Origin: Alphaproteobacteria bacterium
GTDB taxonomy: Bacteria > Myxococcota_A > UBA796 > GCA-2862545
Reading direction: 5' to 3'
Assembly: GCA_020632925.1 (NCBI GenBank)
Contig: JACKER010000007.1
Location: forward strand, 744,001-808,000
Length of the DNA: 64,000 nucleotides
Numbering within the stretch: position 1 is the stretch's first letter; the number at the start of each line of letters is the position of its first letter. Below the pieces are notes generated by a model. The model searched no databases. It had not been told where the DNA came from and saw only the letters and a program-made list of their open reading frames with translations. This document shows, piece after piece, positions 8,801-16,217 of this stretch. Both the position numbers and the translations under genes were made by a program.

Positions 8801-9179
8801 CGTGTTCTCCGCCGGGCTGTCCTCCGCCGGGACGTACGCCTTCGCGTCATCGACCTGCAGCAACCTGTACTGCCACGGGAACGGTAGGACCAACGGCAAC
8901 GTCACGGACTCCGCCACCGCGGGCACCTGCAACGACTGCCACCCGCAGAACCGGCTGTCGGGCGAGCACGGGCGCCACCTGGGCGCCAACTCCGACTGCA
9001 GCGACTGCCACTACTCGGTGGTCCGCAACGGTGACAACGTGCAGTTCCCGAACAAGCACGTGGACGGCACCACCGACGTGCAGATGGATCCTTCGACCGG
9101 CCTGAGCTGGAATGGGAGCACCTGCAGCGGTGGTCGCTGCCACGGTGTCGAGCACTCCCACAACGGGGATCGCTGGTGA
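5823..9179 (+). CDS. giant multiheme c-type cytochrome lipoprotein (35 candidate heme sites)
   Basis: An 1118-residue lipoprotein, probably at the outer membrane or cell surface, that would carry a long heme chain for electron transfer. The leader ends in a lipobox (AWLAGC). I count 26 CxxCH, 3 CxxxCH (CLGTCH, CTITCH, CTNNCH) and 6 CxxxxCH motifs (for example CSSNYCH, CSTMYCH). The mixture matches the CxxxxCH/CxxCH cytochrome family known from Geobacter-like bacteria. Four tandem modules of about 255 residues each contain '(C)TxCHGG...LPPxDID' and 'SGTHxxHL' landmarks. The GTG at 5823 was chosen for its strong upstream GGGAGGGA and the resulting lipoprotein signal. The stop overlaps the GTG of the membrane cytochrome (GTGA), so the two are translationally coupled. 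CxxxCH is unusual, and whether those three sites bind heme is unknown. Confidence 0.92.
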   Translation: MAAWALLLMAWLAGCSGEPWPDGNEMKFALECAHAEASCESCHPSDQPIGPVDEACASCHLDDRPMSHDPATTGTCSDCHEGACGWDSVTSPHPPGFSEPELHGLVFDLQDPSEGDCRECHGEDLSGGDAQGCDDCHAREGHPEWRTECTFCHGGVEGTSGAPPEDIDNTTDPTAISFRAHMAHVEPGTEYRALPCSDCHTDHNDIFTPDHIYDATPGVGEAVFGRSPSPATVWDGTSCSSNYCHGAGQRNDGTVADGNTPLDCDSCHRTTSQWGQMSGFHETHLEEPGIVCNDCHSAIVDRSGTVVTGPRHVNGLRDVSFFEPAMSRDPVVGTCLGTCHGYDHQGEGWGHVPGYEDPGLHGIDANLQASDCTACHGADWSGGVAQGCDDCHASEGHADWRTDCTFCHGGENGDVDGLPPQDIDDETDEALISFGAHPEHARTGGIGHPAYGCDQCHVMPGGALSPGHAIDDTPGVAEVDLSGGLSWEGGYDPVAVSCSTMYCHGDGHEPSGTIADAAGPLTCDSCHPTTTNQQSMSGTHASHLSEGITCSECHAPVVNASNVIVTPSRHVDRVLDLDIGATGYQAGAQTCTITCHGQTHDAWYWTGPHPPGYDAAEVHGQEALQLTQDCTDCHGADLRGGSGQSCDNCHQPGWRTNCTYCHGGANGDTEGLPPQDIDDQANEDLISFKAHPEHADGDIHPLWGCEVCHGNASRNYNDAFTDVGHWIDSTPGVAEVAFTGDAAGTSYGGGNCTNSWCHGDGQTRGSSTDGTVALDCNGCHRYDFDLGAMSGTHALHLNDPTISCADCHTPIVDASGAITTPARHVDGTVDVAAVAIGWDAPNETCTNNCHQHQHGGVSWNGGHVPGYDDPLLHGQDALFVTLDCATAGCHGTDLQGGASGQGCDSCHTANWSRDCTYCHGGRLGDTEGLPPEDLDNTTNQNQITFKAHPEHADGDDHVAYGCDECHGAASIAYVDAKTDVGHWRDGSPGRAEVVFSAGLSSAGTYAFASSTCSNLYCHGNGRTNGNVTDSATAGTCNDCHPQNRLSGEHGRHLGANSDCSDCHYSVVRNGDNVQFPNKHVDGTTDVQMDPSTGLSWNGSTCSGGRCHGVEHSHNGDRW
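6168..9176 (+). repeat. four tandem approx. 765-base cytochrome modules
   Basis: The block starting with 'DC..CHG.DL.GG' recurs at about 6168, 6933, 7707 and 8469 (steps of 765, 774 and 762 bases). Each copy continues through 'CTFCHGG/CTYCHGG', 'LPPxDID' and an odd CxxxxCH site. In the fourth copy the first site is CATAGCH instead of CxxCH. The fourth copy is shortened at its end. This indicates growth by in-frame tandem duplication. Confidence 0.85.
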
Positions 9180-10123
9180 GCGTCGCGGTGGTGGGGGCCC
9201 AGGCCCCCGTAGCGAAGACCTCGCTCTGGTCGGTGTTCGCGTGGACCTGGCTGCTGTCCTTCGGGACGCTGCTCGGCGCGGGCGCCGCGGCCGTCCTCGG
9301 GCTGGGCTTCGGCTCGGGCTACTACCTGTCGTCGGACGCGGTCCGCGCCGACCACCCGATGCACCAGTGGCTGCGCCCAGGCGGCCCTGGTGGGGTGCTG
9401 CTGGGCGTCATCGGCACGACGCTGATGACCGTCATGCTGACGTACAGCATCCGCAAGCTGCTGGGGACGGGCCGGTGGTTCCGGTGGATGGGCAACACCA
9501 CCTGGTGGCTGCGTTTCCACATGATCTGCGGCGTCATGGGCCCGGTGTACATCGTGCTGCACACGGGCCTGCGGATGCCGAAGGGCATCATCGCCATCGG
9601 GTTCTGGTGCATGGTGCTCGTCGCGCTCTCCGGGCTGTTCGGGCGGTACGTGTACGGCCACTTCCCGAAGTCCGCGGCCGGCAAGGCGATGAACCTCAAG
9701 GAGGCCAAGTCGGAGCTCGCGGACCTGCGGGCCAGGCTGGTCTCGGAGACGGCGGACGCCGACGGCGCGGCGATCGGCAAGGCCGTGTCGCTGGTGCACG
9801 ACTTCGAGCGCGAGATCCACTCGATCGTCGGGTGGGTGGCGCTCGACTTCGAGGTCCGCCGGCGCATCGATCTGGTGAAGGTCCACCTCCGGCGCGCGGG
9901 GCTCCAGGGCCACACGTTCCGCGAGGCCAGCCACACGCTCGTGAGCCAGCTCGAGCTCCAGCGCAACCTGGGCGCCTGGGAGGTGTCCCGCCGGCTGTTC
10001 CGCTGGTGGCACCTGTTCCACAACCCGCTCGCCCGCGCGATGTACCTGATCGTGGCGCTCCACCTGTTCAACGCCATCATCTTCGGCGGCGCCTTGTCCC
10101 AGCTGACGCTCCTGGTCCCCTGA
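9176..10123 (+). CDS. membrane b-type cytochrome-like protein
   Basis: A 315-residue integral membrane protein with about five hydrophobic segments: residues 16-45, 73-92, 115-135, 140-155 and 288-308. Histidines placed as heme-b ligands are seen in 'WLRFHMICGVMGPVYIVLH' (two His 14 apart in one helix) and 'WWHLFHNPLARAMYLIVALH'. These resemble di-heme cytochrome b/ferric-reductase-type folds. A soluble helical region of about 100 residues lies between the last two helices. It probably passes electrons between the quinone pool or the FAD/Fe-S partner and the periplasmic multiheme cytochrome. The GTG start overlaps the stop of that cytochrome, and its TGA overlaps the ATG of the next gene (TGATG), so all three are tightly coupled. 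Family membership is not certain. Confidence 0.85.
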   Translation: MSVAVVGAQAPVAKTSLWSVFAWTWLLSFGTLLGAGAAAVLGLGFGSGYYLSSDAVRADHPMHQWLRPGGPGGVLLGVIGTTLMTVMLTYSIRKLLGTGRWFRWMGNTTWWLRFHMICGVMGPVYIVLHTGLRMPKGIIAIGFWCMVLVALSGLFGRYVYGHFPKSAAGKAMNLKEAKSELADLRARLVSETADADGAAIGKAVSLVHDFEREIHSIVGWVALDFEVRRRIDLVKVHLRRAGLQGHTFREASHTLVSQLELQRNLGAWEVSRRLFRWWHLFHNPLARAMYLIVALHLFNAIIFGGALSQLTLLVP

Positions 10124-11439
10124 TGCTCGACTACGGTTGGTACTGCGTCGTCATCGGCGCCATCGGGGTCTTCCTGGTCCTCCCCACCTGGCTGCGGATG
10201 ACCATCGAGGATTGGCGCGCGCGTCGCGCCCACGCCCAGGCCAAGGAGGAAGGTCGGCTCGAGCCGGTCACGATCACGCCCTACGTCGACCCGGCGGTCT
10301 GCATGGGCTCGGGGGCGTGCGCCACGGCTTGTCCGGAGAAGGTCCTGCGCGTGGTGAACGGCCAGGCCGCCGTCGTCGACGCCGGGCACTGCGTGGGCCA
10401 TGGCGCCTGCGTCGCCGCCTGCCCCGTGGACGCCATCAGCCTGGTGTTCGGCTCGGAGAAGCGCGGCATCGACATCCCGTGGGTCGGCCCGGACTTCCAG
10501 TCGAACGTGCCCGGCATCTGGATCGCGGGCGAGCTCGGCGGCATGGGGCTCGTCGCGAACGCCGTCGAGCAGGGCAAGCAGGCGATGGACGGCGTGATCG
10601 CCACGCTCCCGAAGTACCGCGGCGAGGACGCGGACGTGGTCATCGTCGGGGCGGGACCGGCCGGCATCGGCGCGGGGCTGCGGGCCCACCAGAAGAAGCT
10701 GCGCTACGAGCTCCTCGAGCAGGACGAGCTCGGCGGCGCGATCACGCACTATCCCCGGCAGAAGCTGGTGATGACGCGCCCGATGGACCTCCCGGGGTAC
10801 GGCAAGGTCCGCTACAGCACGGCCCGCAAGGAGGAGCTGGTCGCGCTGTTCCAGGACATCCTGGAGAAGACGGGGCTGCGGGTCAGCGAGCGGGAGCGCG
10901 TCGAGGGGATCGTCCCGCAGAAGGACGGCACCTTCGTGGTCAAGACGAACCGGCGGGACATCTCGACCACCCGCGTCGTGCTCGCGGTCGGTCGGCGCGG
11001 GACGCCGCGCAAGCTCGGGGTGCCCGGAGAGGAGCACGAGAAGGTGGCGTACCGCCTGCTCGATCCCGAGCGGTACCAACACCAGCACATCCTGGTGGTG
11101 GGCGGCGGGGACTCGGCGATCGAGGCGGCGTGCTCGCTCGCGGAGCAGACGGGCAACCGGGTGACGTTGTCGTACCGCGGCGCGGTCATCGACCGACCGA
11201 AGGCCGCGAACAAGCAGCTCCTCGAGAAGGCGGTCGAGATGGGCGCCGTGACGCAGCTGCTCGAGTCGCAGGTCGTCCGCATCGACGCGGACCGGGTCAC
11301 GATGACCCAGGGCGGGCGGACGCTGGTCGTGCCCAACGACTACGTGTTCGTGTTCGCCGGCGGCGTGCTGCCGACGCAGTTCCTCAAGTCCGCGGGCATC
11401 TCGGTCACGACGCACTACGGCAAGCGCGTCGGAGCTTGA
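10123..11439 (+). CDS. membrane-anchored FAD/NAD(P)H oxidoreductase with two ferredoxin-like Cys motifs
   Basis: A 438-residue protein. An N-terminal membrane helix (about 5-25) is followed by a ferredoxin-like region (about 50-110) and a thioredoxin-reductase-like flavoprotein (about 165-438). The latter has an FAD motif (VIVGAGPAGIGAG) and an NAD(P)H motif (LVVGGGDSAIEAA). No CxxC redox disulfide is seen, so it is YpdA-like rather than a true thioredoxin reductase. Both Fe-S motifs read C-x5-C-x3-CP (CMGSGACATACP and CVGHGACVAACP). The second Cys of a normal CxxCxxCxxxCP site is Ser or His, which suggests two [3Fe-4S] clusters or altered ligands. It overlaps the cytochrome b-like gene by one base. 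The likely role is feeding NAD(P)H electrons to the heme chain, or the reverse. Confidence 0.9.
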   Translation: MLDYGWYCVVIGAIGVFLVLPTWLRMTIEDWRARRAHAQAKEEGRLEPVTITPYVDPAVCMGSGACATACPEKVLRVVNGQAAVVDAGHCVGHGACVAACPVDAISLVFGSEKRGIDIPWVGPDFQSNVPGIWIAGELGGMGLVANAVEQGKQAMDGVIATLPKYRGEDADVVIVGAGPAGIGAGLRAHQKKLRYELLEQDELGGAITHYPRQKLVMTRPMDLPGYGKVRYSTARKEELVALFQDILEKTGLRVSERERVEGIVPQKDGTFVVKTNRRDISTTRVVLAVGRRGTPRKLGVPGEEHEKVAYRLLDPERYQHQHILVVGGGDSAIEAACSLAEQTGNRVTLSYRGAVIDRPKAANKQLLEKAVEMGAVTQLLESQVVRIDADRVTMTQGGRTLVVPNDYVFVFAGGVLPTQFLKSAGISVTTHYGKRVGA

Positions 11440-11454
11440 TCGAGATCAGACCGT

Positions 11455-11473
11455 AGGGGGGCTCTGCCCCCCT
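11455..11473. terminator. G-run hairpin between convergent operons
   Basis: AGGGGGG and CCCCCCT form a perfect 7-base stem with a 5-base loop, in the 60-base gap between the convergent ends at 11439 and 11500. There is no T-run. It closely resembles the hairpin at 48977, also between convergent genes, so it is probably a bidirectional terminator. Confidence 0.55.
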
Positions 11474-11499
11474 CGTCACCCCCCGCCCGAGGCGCTCTG

Positions 11500-12795
11500 C
11501 TACGGCGAGGCCGGGCTCCGAGGGCTCGGCGTGAGCCAGTGCTGGAGCTGGACGAACGCCCCGAAGCCGGGGTCGGTGACGGGCAGCGGCTCGAGGATCG
11601 TGCTGCCGCCGGCGACCAGCACGAAGCCCGCCGGGGCGAGCCAGGTGACGAACAGGTCGCCGTAGAAGCCGGGCTTGCCCGCGTAGTCCTGCTCGAGCAG
11701 CAGGCGAGCCGAGGTGTCGACCGCGAAGCGGCCGTCGCTCGTGGGCTCGACGAGCAGCGTCAGGCCGAGGTCCTCGCGGAGCCCCTGGGCCTCGGTGAGC
11801 ACGAGCTGGGCGTCCGCCTGCACCTCGAAGCGCTCGGCCACCGCCGCCGCGTTGGGGCCGACGCGGACGTACGCGAGGTCGGGGTTCGGGTGGTAGCGGT
11901 ACCGGGCGTCGAGACCGATGCGCGGCACGACGCTGCTCCCCGCAGGCTGCCAGCGGCCGTCCACGCCGACGAGGTGGTACAGGCGCGGATCGGTGAGGTC
12001 TTCGACGAAGGCATCCGCGACGCCGCTGTCCTGCAGGCGCCGGATCCAGCGCTCCACGTCGGGGTCGAGCGCGCCGGTGCCGAGGTACCGCACGGTCGAG
12101 AACGCCTCGTACAGCGCGTGCAGGCGCACGCTGTCCGCCGGGCGGAGCCGAGCCTCCACGGCGCCGTCGGAGAGCCACTGGCCCCCGTCGTCCGGCACCT
12201 GGGCGTCGAGGCGGCCGGAGACCTCCAGCGTCGGCGGCGCCGAGAACGCGCCCTGGACGAGCACCGCGGCGCGATCGAGGCCGCCCTCGGCCACGAGGAA
12301 CTCGCCCACCGCCGACAACAGGACCGTGCGGTCCTGGAGCGCGAGGATGGGACCCCCGCCGAAGCGGGGCGCTGGGCGCGTCGTGAACAGGTCGGGGGCC
12401 TCGCCCCCCCACACGCCGAGCTCGAGCGCACCCGTGCGCACGCGGGCCTGCACCCCGTCCACGAGCCGCGGACCCCCGAGGTAGACCGCGCTGCGTCCGA
12501 GGTCGATGGTCACGGGGCCGTTGACGAGCCGCGCCTCCACCGAGCGCACGCGGGTCTGCTCCCAGGGGTCGTCGGTGCCCGACGGGTCGATCGTGAAGCG
12601 CCCGTCCACGATCGCCGTGATCCGACCGTTCGCGAGGTCGACCAGCCCCCAACGCAGCCGCTCGGACAGCATGAGGTCGACGTCGTCGCCGTCCACCCCC
12701 GGCGCGAGCGCGGCCTGCGCCCCGACGCCCGTGACGATCTGGTCGGTGCGCTCGGGCTCGGCGGCCCAGGCGGCGGCGAGCAGCCACGTGACCAT
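11500..12795 (-). CDS. predicted outer-membrane beta-barrel protein paired with a 27-heme cytochrome
   Basis: A 431-residue exported protein with a short leader (MVTWLLAAAWAAEPE). Alternating polar/hydrophobic strands follow throughout, such as 'GRITAIVDGRFTIDP', 'VQARVRTGALELGVWG', 'RFEVQADAQLVLTEA' and 'GRFAVDTSARLLLEQDY', and a barrel-like end ('FVQLQHWLTPSP'). This fits an outer-membrane barrel of roughly 20 strands. No catalytic motif is seen. The ATG at 12795 shares a base with the stop of the upstream 27-heme cytochrome (TGATG), so the two are made together. By analogy with porin-cytochrome conduits of Geobacter and Shewanella (MtrAB-type), it may sheath or anchor the heme chain. This is inference from gene order, since I cannot show homology. 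Confidence 0.75.
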   Translation of the reverse strand: MVTWLLAAAWAAEPERTDQIVTGVGAQAALAPGVDGDDVDLMLSERLRWGLVDLANGRITAIVDGRFTIDPSGTDDPWEQTRVRSVEARLVNGPVTIDLGRSAVYLGGPRLVDGVQARVRTGALELGVWGGEAPDLFTTRPAPRFGGGPILALQDRTVLLSAVGEFLVAEGGLDRAAVLVQGAFSAPPTLEVSGRLDAQVPDDGGQWLSDGAVEARLRPADSVRLHALYEAFSTVRYLGTGALDPDVERWIRRLQDSGVADAFVEDLTDPRLYHLVGVDGRWQPAGSSVVPRIGLDARYRYHPNPDLAYVRVGPNAAAVAERFEVQADAQLVLTEAQGLREDLGLTLLVEPTSDGRFAVDTSARLLLEQDYAGKPGFYGDLFVTWLAPAGFVLVAGGSTILEPLPVTDPGFGAFVQLQHWLTPSPRSPASP

Positions 12796-14765
12796 CAGTG
12801 GCCATACCCCGGAGCGCTCCAGGTGTACGGCTGGTGGCACTCCTCGCAGTCGAGGAAGAAGGCGGATCGGTGCGCAGGGACCGTGAGATCGGCCTGGCTC
12901 GCGTGGCAGGGGGCGCAGTCGCGCGGGGTCGCGACGTAGCTCACGGTGTGACACGACTCGCAGGCGACGAGCCGGTGGGCGCCCCGCAGCGGCCAGCCGG
13001 TGGAGAAGTGGCGGAACCGCGTGCGCGTCCAGGTCAGCGGGACGTGGCAGTCGCCGCAGGCGTCGCCGAGCTGGTGGCGGTGGACGTCGTCGGTCGCGTG
13101 GCAGCCCACGCACTCCCCGTTCGCCTCGGCCCTCGGGTGCCCCTCCTCGTGGCACGAGGCGCAGGGCAGGCGGCTGTGGATGCCCTCGAGCGGGAAGCCC
13201 GTGACCGCGTGGTCCACGTCACCGAGGTCCGCGGGGATCCAGGCGGGGCCGCCGTGGCAGGTCTCGCACGTGCCCTTGTAGTGGCCGAAGGGGCGGGTGT
13301 CCTCGTGGCAGCCCGTGCACTCCTGGCCGAGCCCGCCGAAGGTCGTGACGGAGGTGTGGCAGTCGAGGCAGGCCACCTCCTCGTGCTGCGGCGCGAGCGA
13401 GAAGTGCGTGCCCGCGGCGTGGTCGAAGAGCCGCTCCTTCCACCCCGTCGGCTGGTGGCACTCGGTGCAGCGCTCGGGCCCGAAGGCGTGCTGGTGCGGG
13501 TCGTCGTCCGCGTGGCAGTCCTCGCAGGAGGCGTGCGGCCGGTCGCTCCACTGGTCGTTCGGGTGGCACTGCTCGCAGGCGACGTCCGCGTGCTTGCCGA
13601 CGAGCGGGAAGTCGGTGCGGTCGTGGTCGAAGTCCTCGACCGTCCAGCCCTCCTCGACGTGGCAACGCTTGCACGGCGTGGGCTCGAAGCGCCCGTCGTG
13701 CGCGTCCGTGTGGCAGGCGTCGCAGTCCTCGGCGGGGAGGCCCGCATACCGCCCGCCGGGACCCTCGCCGTGGCATTCCTCGCAACCGACGGTCGCGTGC
13801 CGCCCGTGCAGCGGGAACGCCGTCTGCTCGTGGTCGAAGCGGGCGATCTGGAAGGCGGCCACGTTCAGGTCGTGGCAGGTGTCGCACGCGCGCGGCGCGA
13901 ACTGGCCCCCGTGCGGGTCCTCGTGGCAGTCGGCGCACGTCCCGTGGGCCAGCGGTCGGGTGGCGTGCTCGCCGTGGCAGGTGCGGCAGGGGACGGTCGC
14001 GTGCTGCCCCTCGAGCGGCCAGCCAGCGAGCGTGTGGTCGAAACGCGAGACGTGGAAGGAGCGCGTGTCGTGGCAGGTCTCGCACCCACCGGACAGCGCC
14101 ATGCGGTGCGGGTTGGTGTGGCAGGTCTTGCAGGTGCCGTGGTCCGTCGGGTGGAAGACGGCGTCGATGTGGCACTCCTTGCAGGCCACGTCGAGGTGGG
14201 CGCCCTCGAGGATCCAGTCGACCTGCGAGGTCTTCGTGTGGTCGAAGACGCTGGCGGGCACGGACTTCACGACCCAGTCGTCGACCACCGCGTGGCAGTC
14301 GTCGCAGGCCTTCATGTAGGCCCGGTCGCTCTTGTGGATCTCGTCGTGGCAGCTGGTGCACTCCTGGCTCAGCCCCGTCCACTCGCCGGGCTTCTCGTGG
14401 CAGTCGATGCACTCGGCCCGCTGGTGGGGCCCCTCCAGCGCGAAGCCCGTGACCGTGTGGTCGAAGTCGCTCTCCGACATCTTGACCAATTGGAAATCAC
14501 GGCCCTTGTGGTCCGGGTGGCAGCGCTGGCAGTCCTGGCTCTTGTCCTTGTGGAAACCACTCTGGCTGGTGACCTGCTCCTTCACGTCCTCGTGGCATGC
14601 CATGCACCGGTCGGCGGACACGCCCTTGCCGGCTTCGTGGCACTTGGGGCACTGGGTGACCCCGTCGATCTCAGCGTGCGGAGCAGCCAGGGGGCCCGGA
14701 CTGAGGAAGCCGGCGAGCCCCTGCGCGCGCGCAACCGATACGAACAGGAACAGCCACCAGAACAT
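12795..14765 (-). CDS. exported 27-heme c-type cytochrome
   Basis: A 656-residue periplasmic cytochrome with a short signal peptide (MFWWLFLFVSVARAQG). It has 27 CxxCH motifs, all canonical, about one per 24 residues. Eight repeats of the form FDH-x-x-T-x-F-x-L-x-G-x-H-x-x-x-x-C-x-x-CH run through the protein at roughly 70-residue steps, for example 'FDHTLAGWPLEGQH' and 'FDHDRTDFPLVGKH'. The extra His residues can serve as distal ligands. This is a linear heme-wire architecture unlike the plus-strand cytochrome, so the two are not recent copies. The ATG is the first possible start. No clear SD is seen. It is coupled to the barrel gene by TGATG overlap. The likely job is carrying electrons across the periplasm. 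Confidence 0.93.
   Translation of the reverse strand: MFWWLFLFVSVARAQGLAGFLSPGPLAAPHAEIDGVTQCPKCHEAGKGVSADRCMACHEDVKEQVTSQSGFHKDKSQDCQRCHPDHKGRDFQLVKMSESDFDHTVTGFALEGPHQRAECIDCHEKPGEWTGLSQECTSCHDEIHKSDRAYMKACDDCHAVVDDWVVKSVPASVFDHTKTSQVDWILEGAHLDVACKECHIDAVFHPTDHGTCKTCHTNPHRMALSGGCETCHDTRSFHVSRFDHTLAGWPLEGQHATVPCRTCHGEHATRPLAHGTCADCHEDPHGGQFAPRACDTCHDLNVAAFQIARFDHEQTAFPLHGRHATVGCEECHGEGPGGRYAGLPAEDCDACHTDAHDGRFEPTPCKRCHVEEGWTVEDFDHDRTDFPLVGKHADVACEQCHPNDQWSDRPHASCEDCHADDDPHQHAFGPERCTECHQPTGWKERLFDHAAGTHFSLAPQHEEVACLDCHTSVTTFGGLGQECTGCHEDTRPFGHYKGTCETCHGGPAWIPADLGDVDHAVTGFPLEGIHSRLPCASCHEEGHPRAEANGECVGCHATDDVHRHQLGDACGDCHVPLTWTRTRFRHFSTGWPLRGAHRLVACESCHTVSYVATPRDCAPCHASQADLTVPAHRSAFFLDCEECHQPYTWSAPGYGH
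12880..14470 (-). repeat. eight FDH...CxxCH modules within the 27-heme cytochrome
   Basis: At the protein level the pattern FDH (or VDH/FRH), aromatic-x-L, G-x-H and CxxCH recurs eight times at about 70-residue steps. DNA copies have diverged, so the duplications are old. Edges are approximate. Confidence 0.75.
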
Positions 14766-14783
14766 GTGCGAAGGTCGCCGCGC

Positions 14784-14802
14784 CGACGCCCCCCCGGCGT
14801 CG
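14784..14802. terminator. hairpin between cytochrome genes
   Basis: CGACGCC and GGCGTCG form a perfect 7-base stem around five C residues. It lies 51 bases past the stop of the five-heme gene and just ahead of the 27-heme gene. It may end the upstream operon or act in the 5' leader of the downstream gene (candidate -10 TACAGT on the minus strand at 14817-14812). No T-run is present. Confidence 0.4.
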
Positions 14803-14852
14803 AACCCGGGGACTGTATCGCATGTGACGCGGTGACGGTAGCCAGGTGCCGG

Positions 14853-16217
14853 CTATCGCTGTGCGACCTCGGTCGTGGCGGTCGCGAGGTCGTGGATGGG
14901 GACCTGCAGCGCGCGGTCGCCGAGGCCGGTGAGCCGGAGCAGGTACGGCGGGAGCGCGCGGAAGCGCAGGCGCGCGGACACCGTCAACGGCCAGGTCCCC
15001 ACGTCGTCGGTCGGGACGAAGAGCGTCGCGGTCCGGACGTAGCCGGGCGGGAGCGTGGTCGACGCGTGCTCGTCGGCGATCCACGTGAACACGGTGGGTG
15101 CGGCCTGGTGGTCGATCAGGCGCGACGAGAACGAGAGCAGGTCGGCGTCGCCATAGGGGTCCAGCTCGGACCAGTGGTCGCGCAGGTCGCCGTTCGCGTC
15201 GAGCGTCCCGGTCTCGTAGACCACGTCCCCAGCCGCGTCCGTCACCACCACCTCGAGCCAGACCTGGCGGACGAAGGTGGAGCCGGTGGGCAGGTTGTGC
15301 GCCGGGATGCGGTTCTCGACCGTGAGCGTGAGGTCGAAGGTTCGCCCGACCTCGACGGTGGCGGGAGCGTCCACGGTCAACGCGGCGGCGCCCGTCAGGA
15401 GCTCCCGGGTCCCCGCGCGCAGGTCGTCGAGCTCCTGGGCCGTGAGGAACCCGTCCGTCAGGGGCTCGTCCACGCCGACCCAGCGGTGGTCGTGCGCGTC
15501 GCGCTCCGGTCCGCCGTCGACCAGCGCGCGCCGGGTCGTGGGCATGTGGCACCCCTGGCACCCGGTGCCCTCGGCCTTCGCCGGCGAGTCCAGCCACTCC
15601 TGGTACGGCCGCTCGAGGTCCAGGCCGTCGGTCTCGACCACGTCGTGGCACGCCCCGCAGAACTCTGAGCTGCCCATGAAGTCCGCGGCCTCGGACGCGT
15701 GCGCGGGTGTGTCGATGGGGTCGGCGATCGTCGCGCGCATCGGCCCGTCCTGCTGGAGGCGGTGGCCGCTGTTCCGGGTGCGGACGACCTCCTCGACCTG
15801 GTGGCAGGCGGTGCAGGTGATGCCCTCCATCACGATGGGGGACAGCTCCGCGAACGAGAAGCCGGACGTGATCTCGCCGCCGCGGGTGCCGATGGCCGAG
15901 TGGCACTGCGTGCAGAACTGGTCCTCCCGGCCCTCGAGGTCCACCTGGCGCTGCTCGACGAGCGCCTGGAACAGCGGGTCGTGCATCGCGTAGGCGTGCA
16001 TCGAGGTCTTCCACTCGCGCACGTGGTCGGGGTGGCAGGCCCGGCAGCTCTCGGCGTCGCGGAAGCGCGCCGGGTCCAGCGTGGGGCTGGCGGGCATGGA
16101 GAGCGGGTCGTGGACCAGGCCGTCGCCCGTGTCCCCGGTGTCCGCCGGAGCGTCGGTGGGCGCCGTCGGCCCGTCGGTGTCCCCGTCGCAGGCCCACAGC
16201 GCCAGCAGCGCGATCAC
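14853..16217 (-). CDS. five-heme cytochrome c554-like lipoprotein
   Basis: A 454-residue lipoprotein with lipobox 'ALWAC' and an Asp/Thr/Gly-rich linker. Five CxxCH motifs lie in the first half (CRACH, CTQCH, CTACH, CGACH, CQGCH). The spacing 'SCRACHPDHVREWKTSMHAYA' resembles the cytochrome c554/NrfA-like multiheme families. The second half (about 270-454) lacks Cys and looks like a beta-sandwich ('VEVGRTFDLTLTVENRIPAHNLPTG'), a layout seen in extracellular electron transfer cytochromes. The GTG start overlaps the TGA of the upstream tandem di-heme gene (GTGA), so the two form an operon. It is probably anchored in the outer membrane. Whether it reduces a small molecule or relays electrons cannot be told. 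Confidence 0.9.
   Translation of the reverse strand: MIALLALWACDGDTDGPTAPTDAPADTGDTGDGLVHDPLSMPASPTLDPARFRDAESCRACHPDHVREWKTSMHAYAMHDPLFQALVEQRQVDLEGREDQFCTQCHSAIGTRGGEITSGFSFAELSPIVMEGITCTACHQVEEVVRTRNSGHRLQQDGPMRATIADPIDTPAHASEAADFMGSSEFCGACHDVVETDGLDLERPYQEWLDSPAKAEGTGCQGCHMPTTRRALVDGGPERDAHDHRWVGVDEPLTDGFLTAQELDDLRAGTRELLTGAAALTVDAPATVEVGRTFDLTLTVENRIPAHNLPTGSTFVRQVWLEVVVTDAAGDVVYETGTLDANGDLRDHWSELDPYGDADLLSFSSRLIDHQAAPTVFTWIADEHASTTLPPGYVRTATLFVPTDDVGTWPLTVSARLRFRALPPYLLRLTGLGDRALQVPIHDLATATTEVAQR

Noticed and set aside
14795..14812. tRNA-like T-arm on the minus strand (CCCGG-GTTCGACG-CCGGG)
   Set aside because: No D-arm, anticodon arm or matching acceptor stem within 70 bases upstream. 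The sequence is part of the hairpin region between cytochrome genes.
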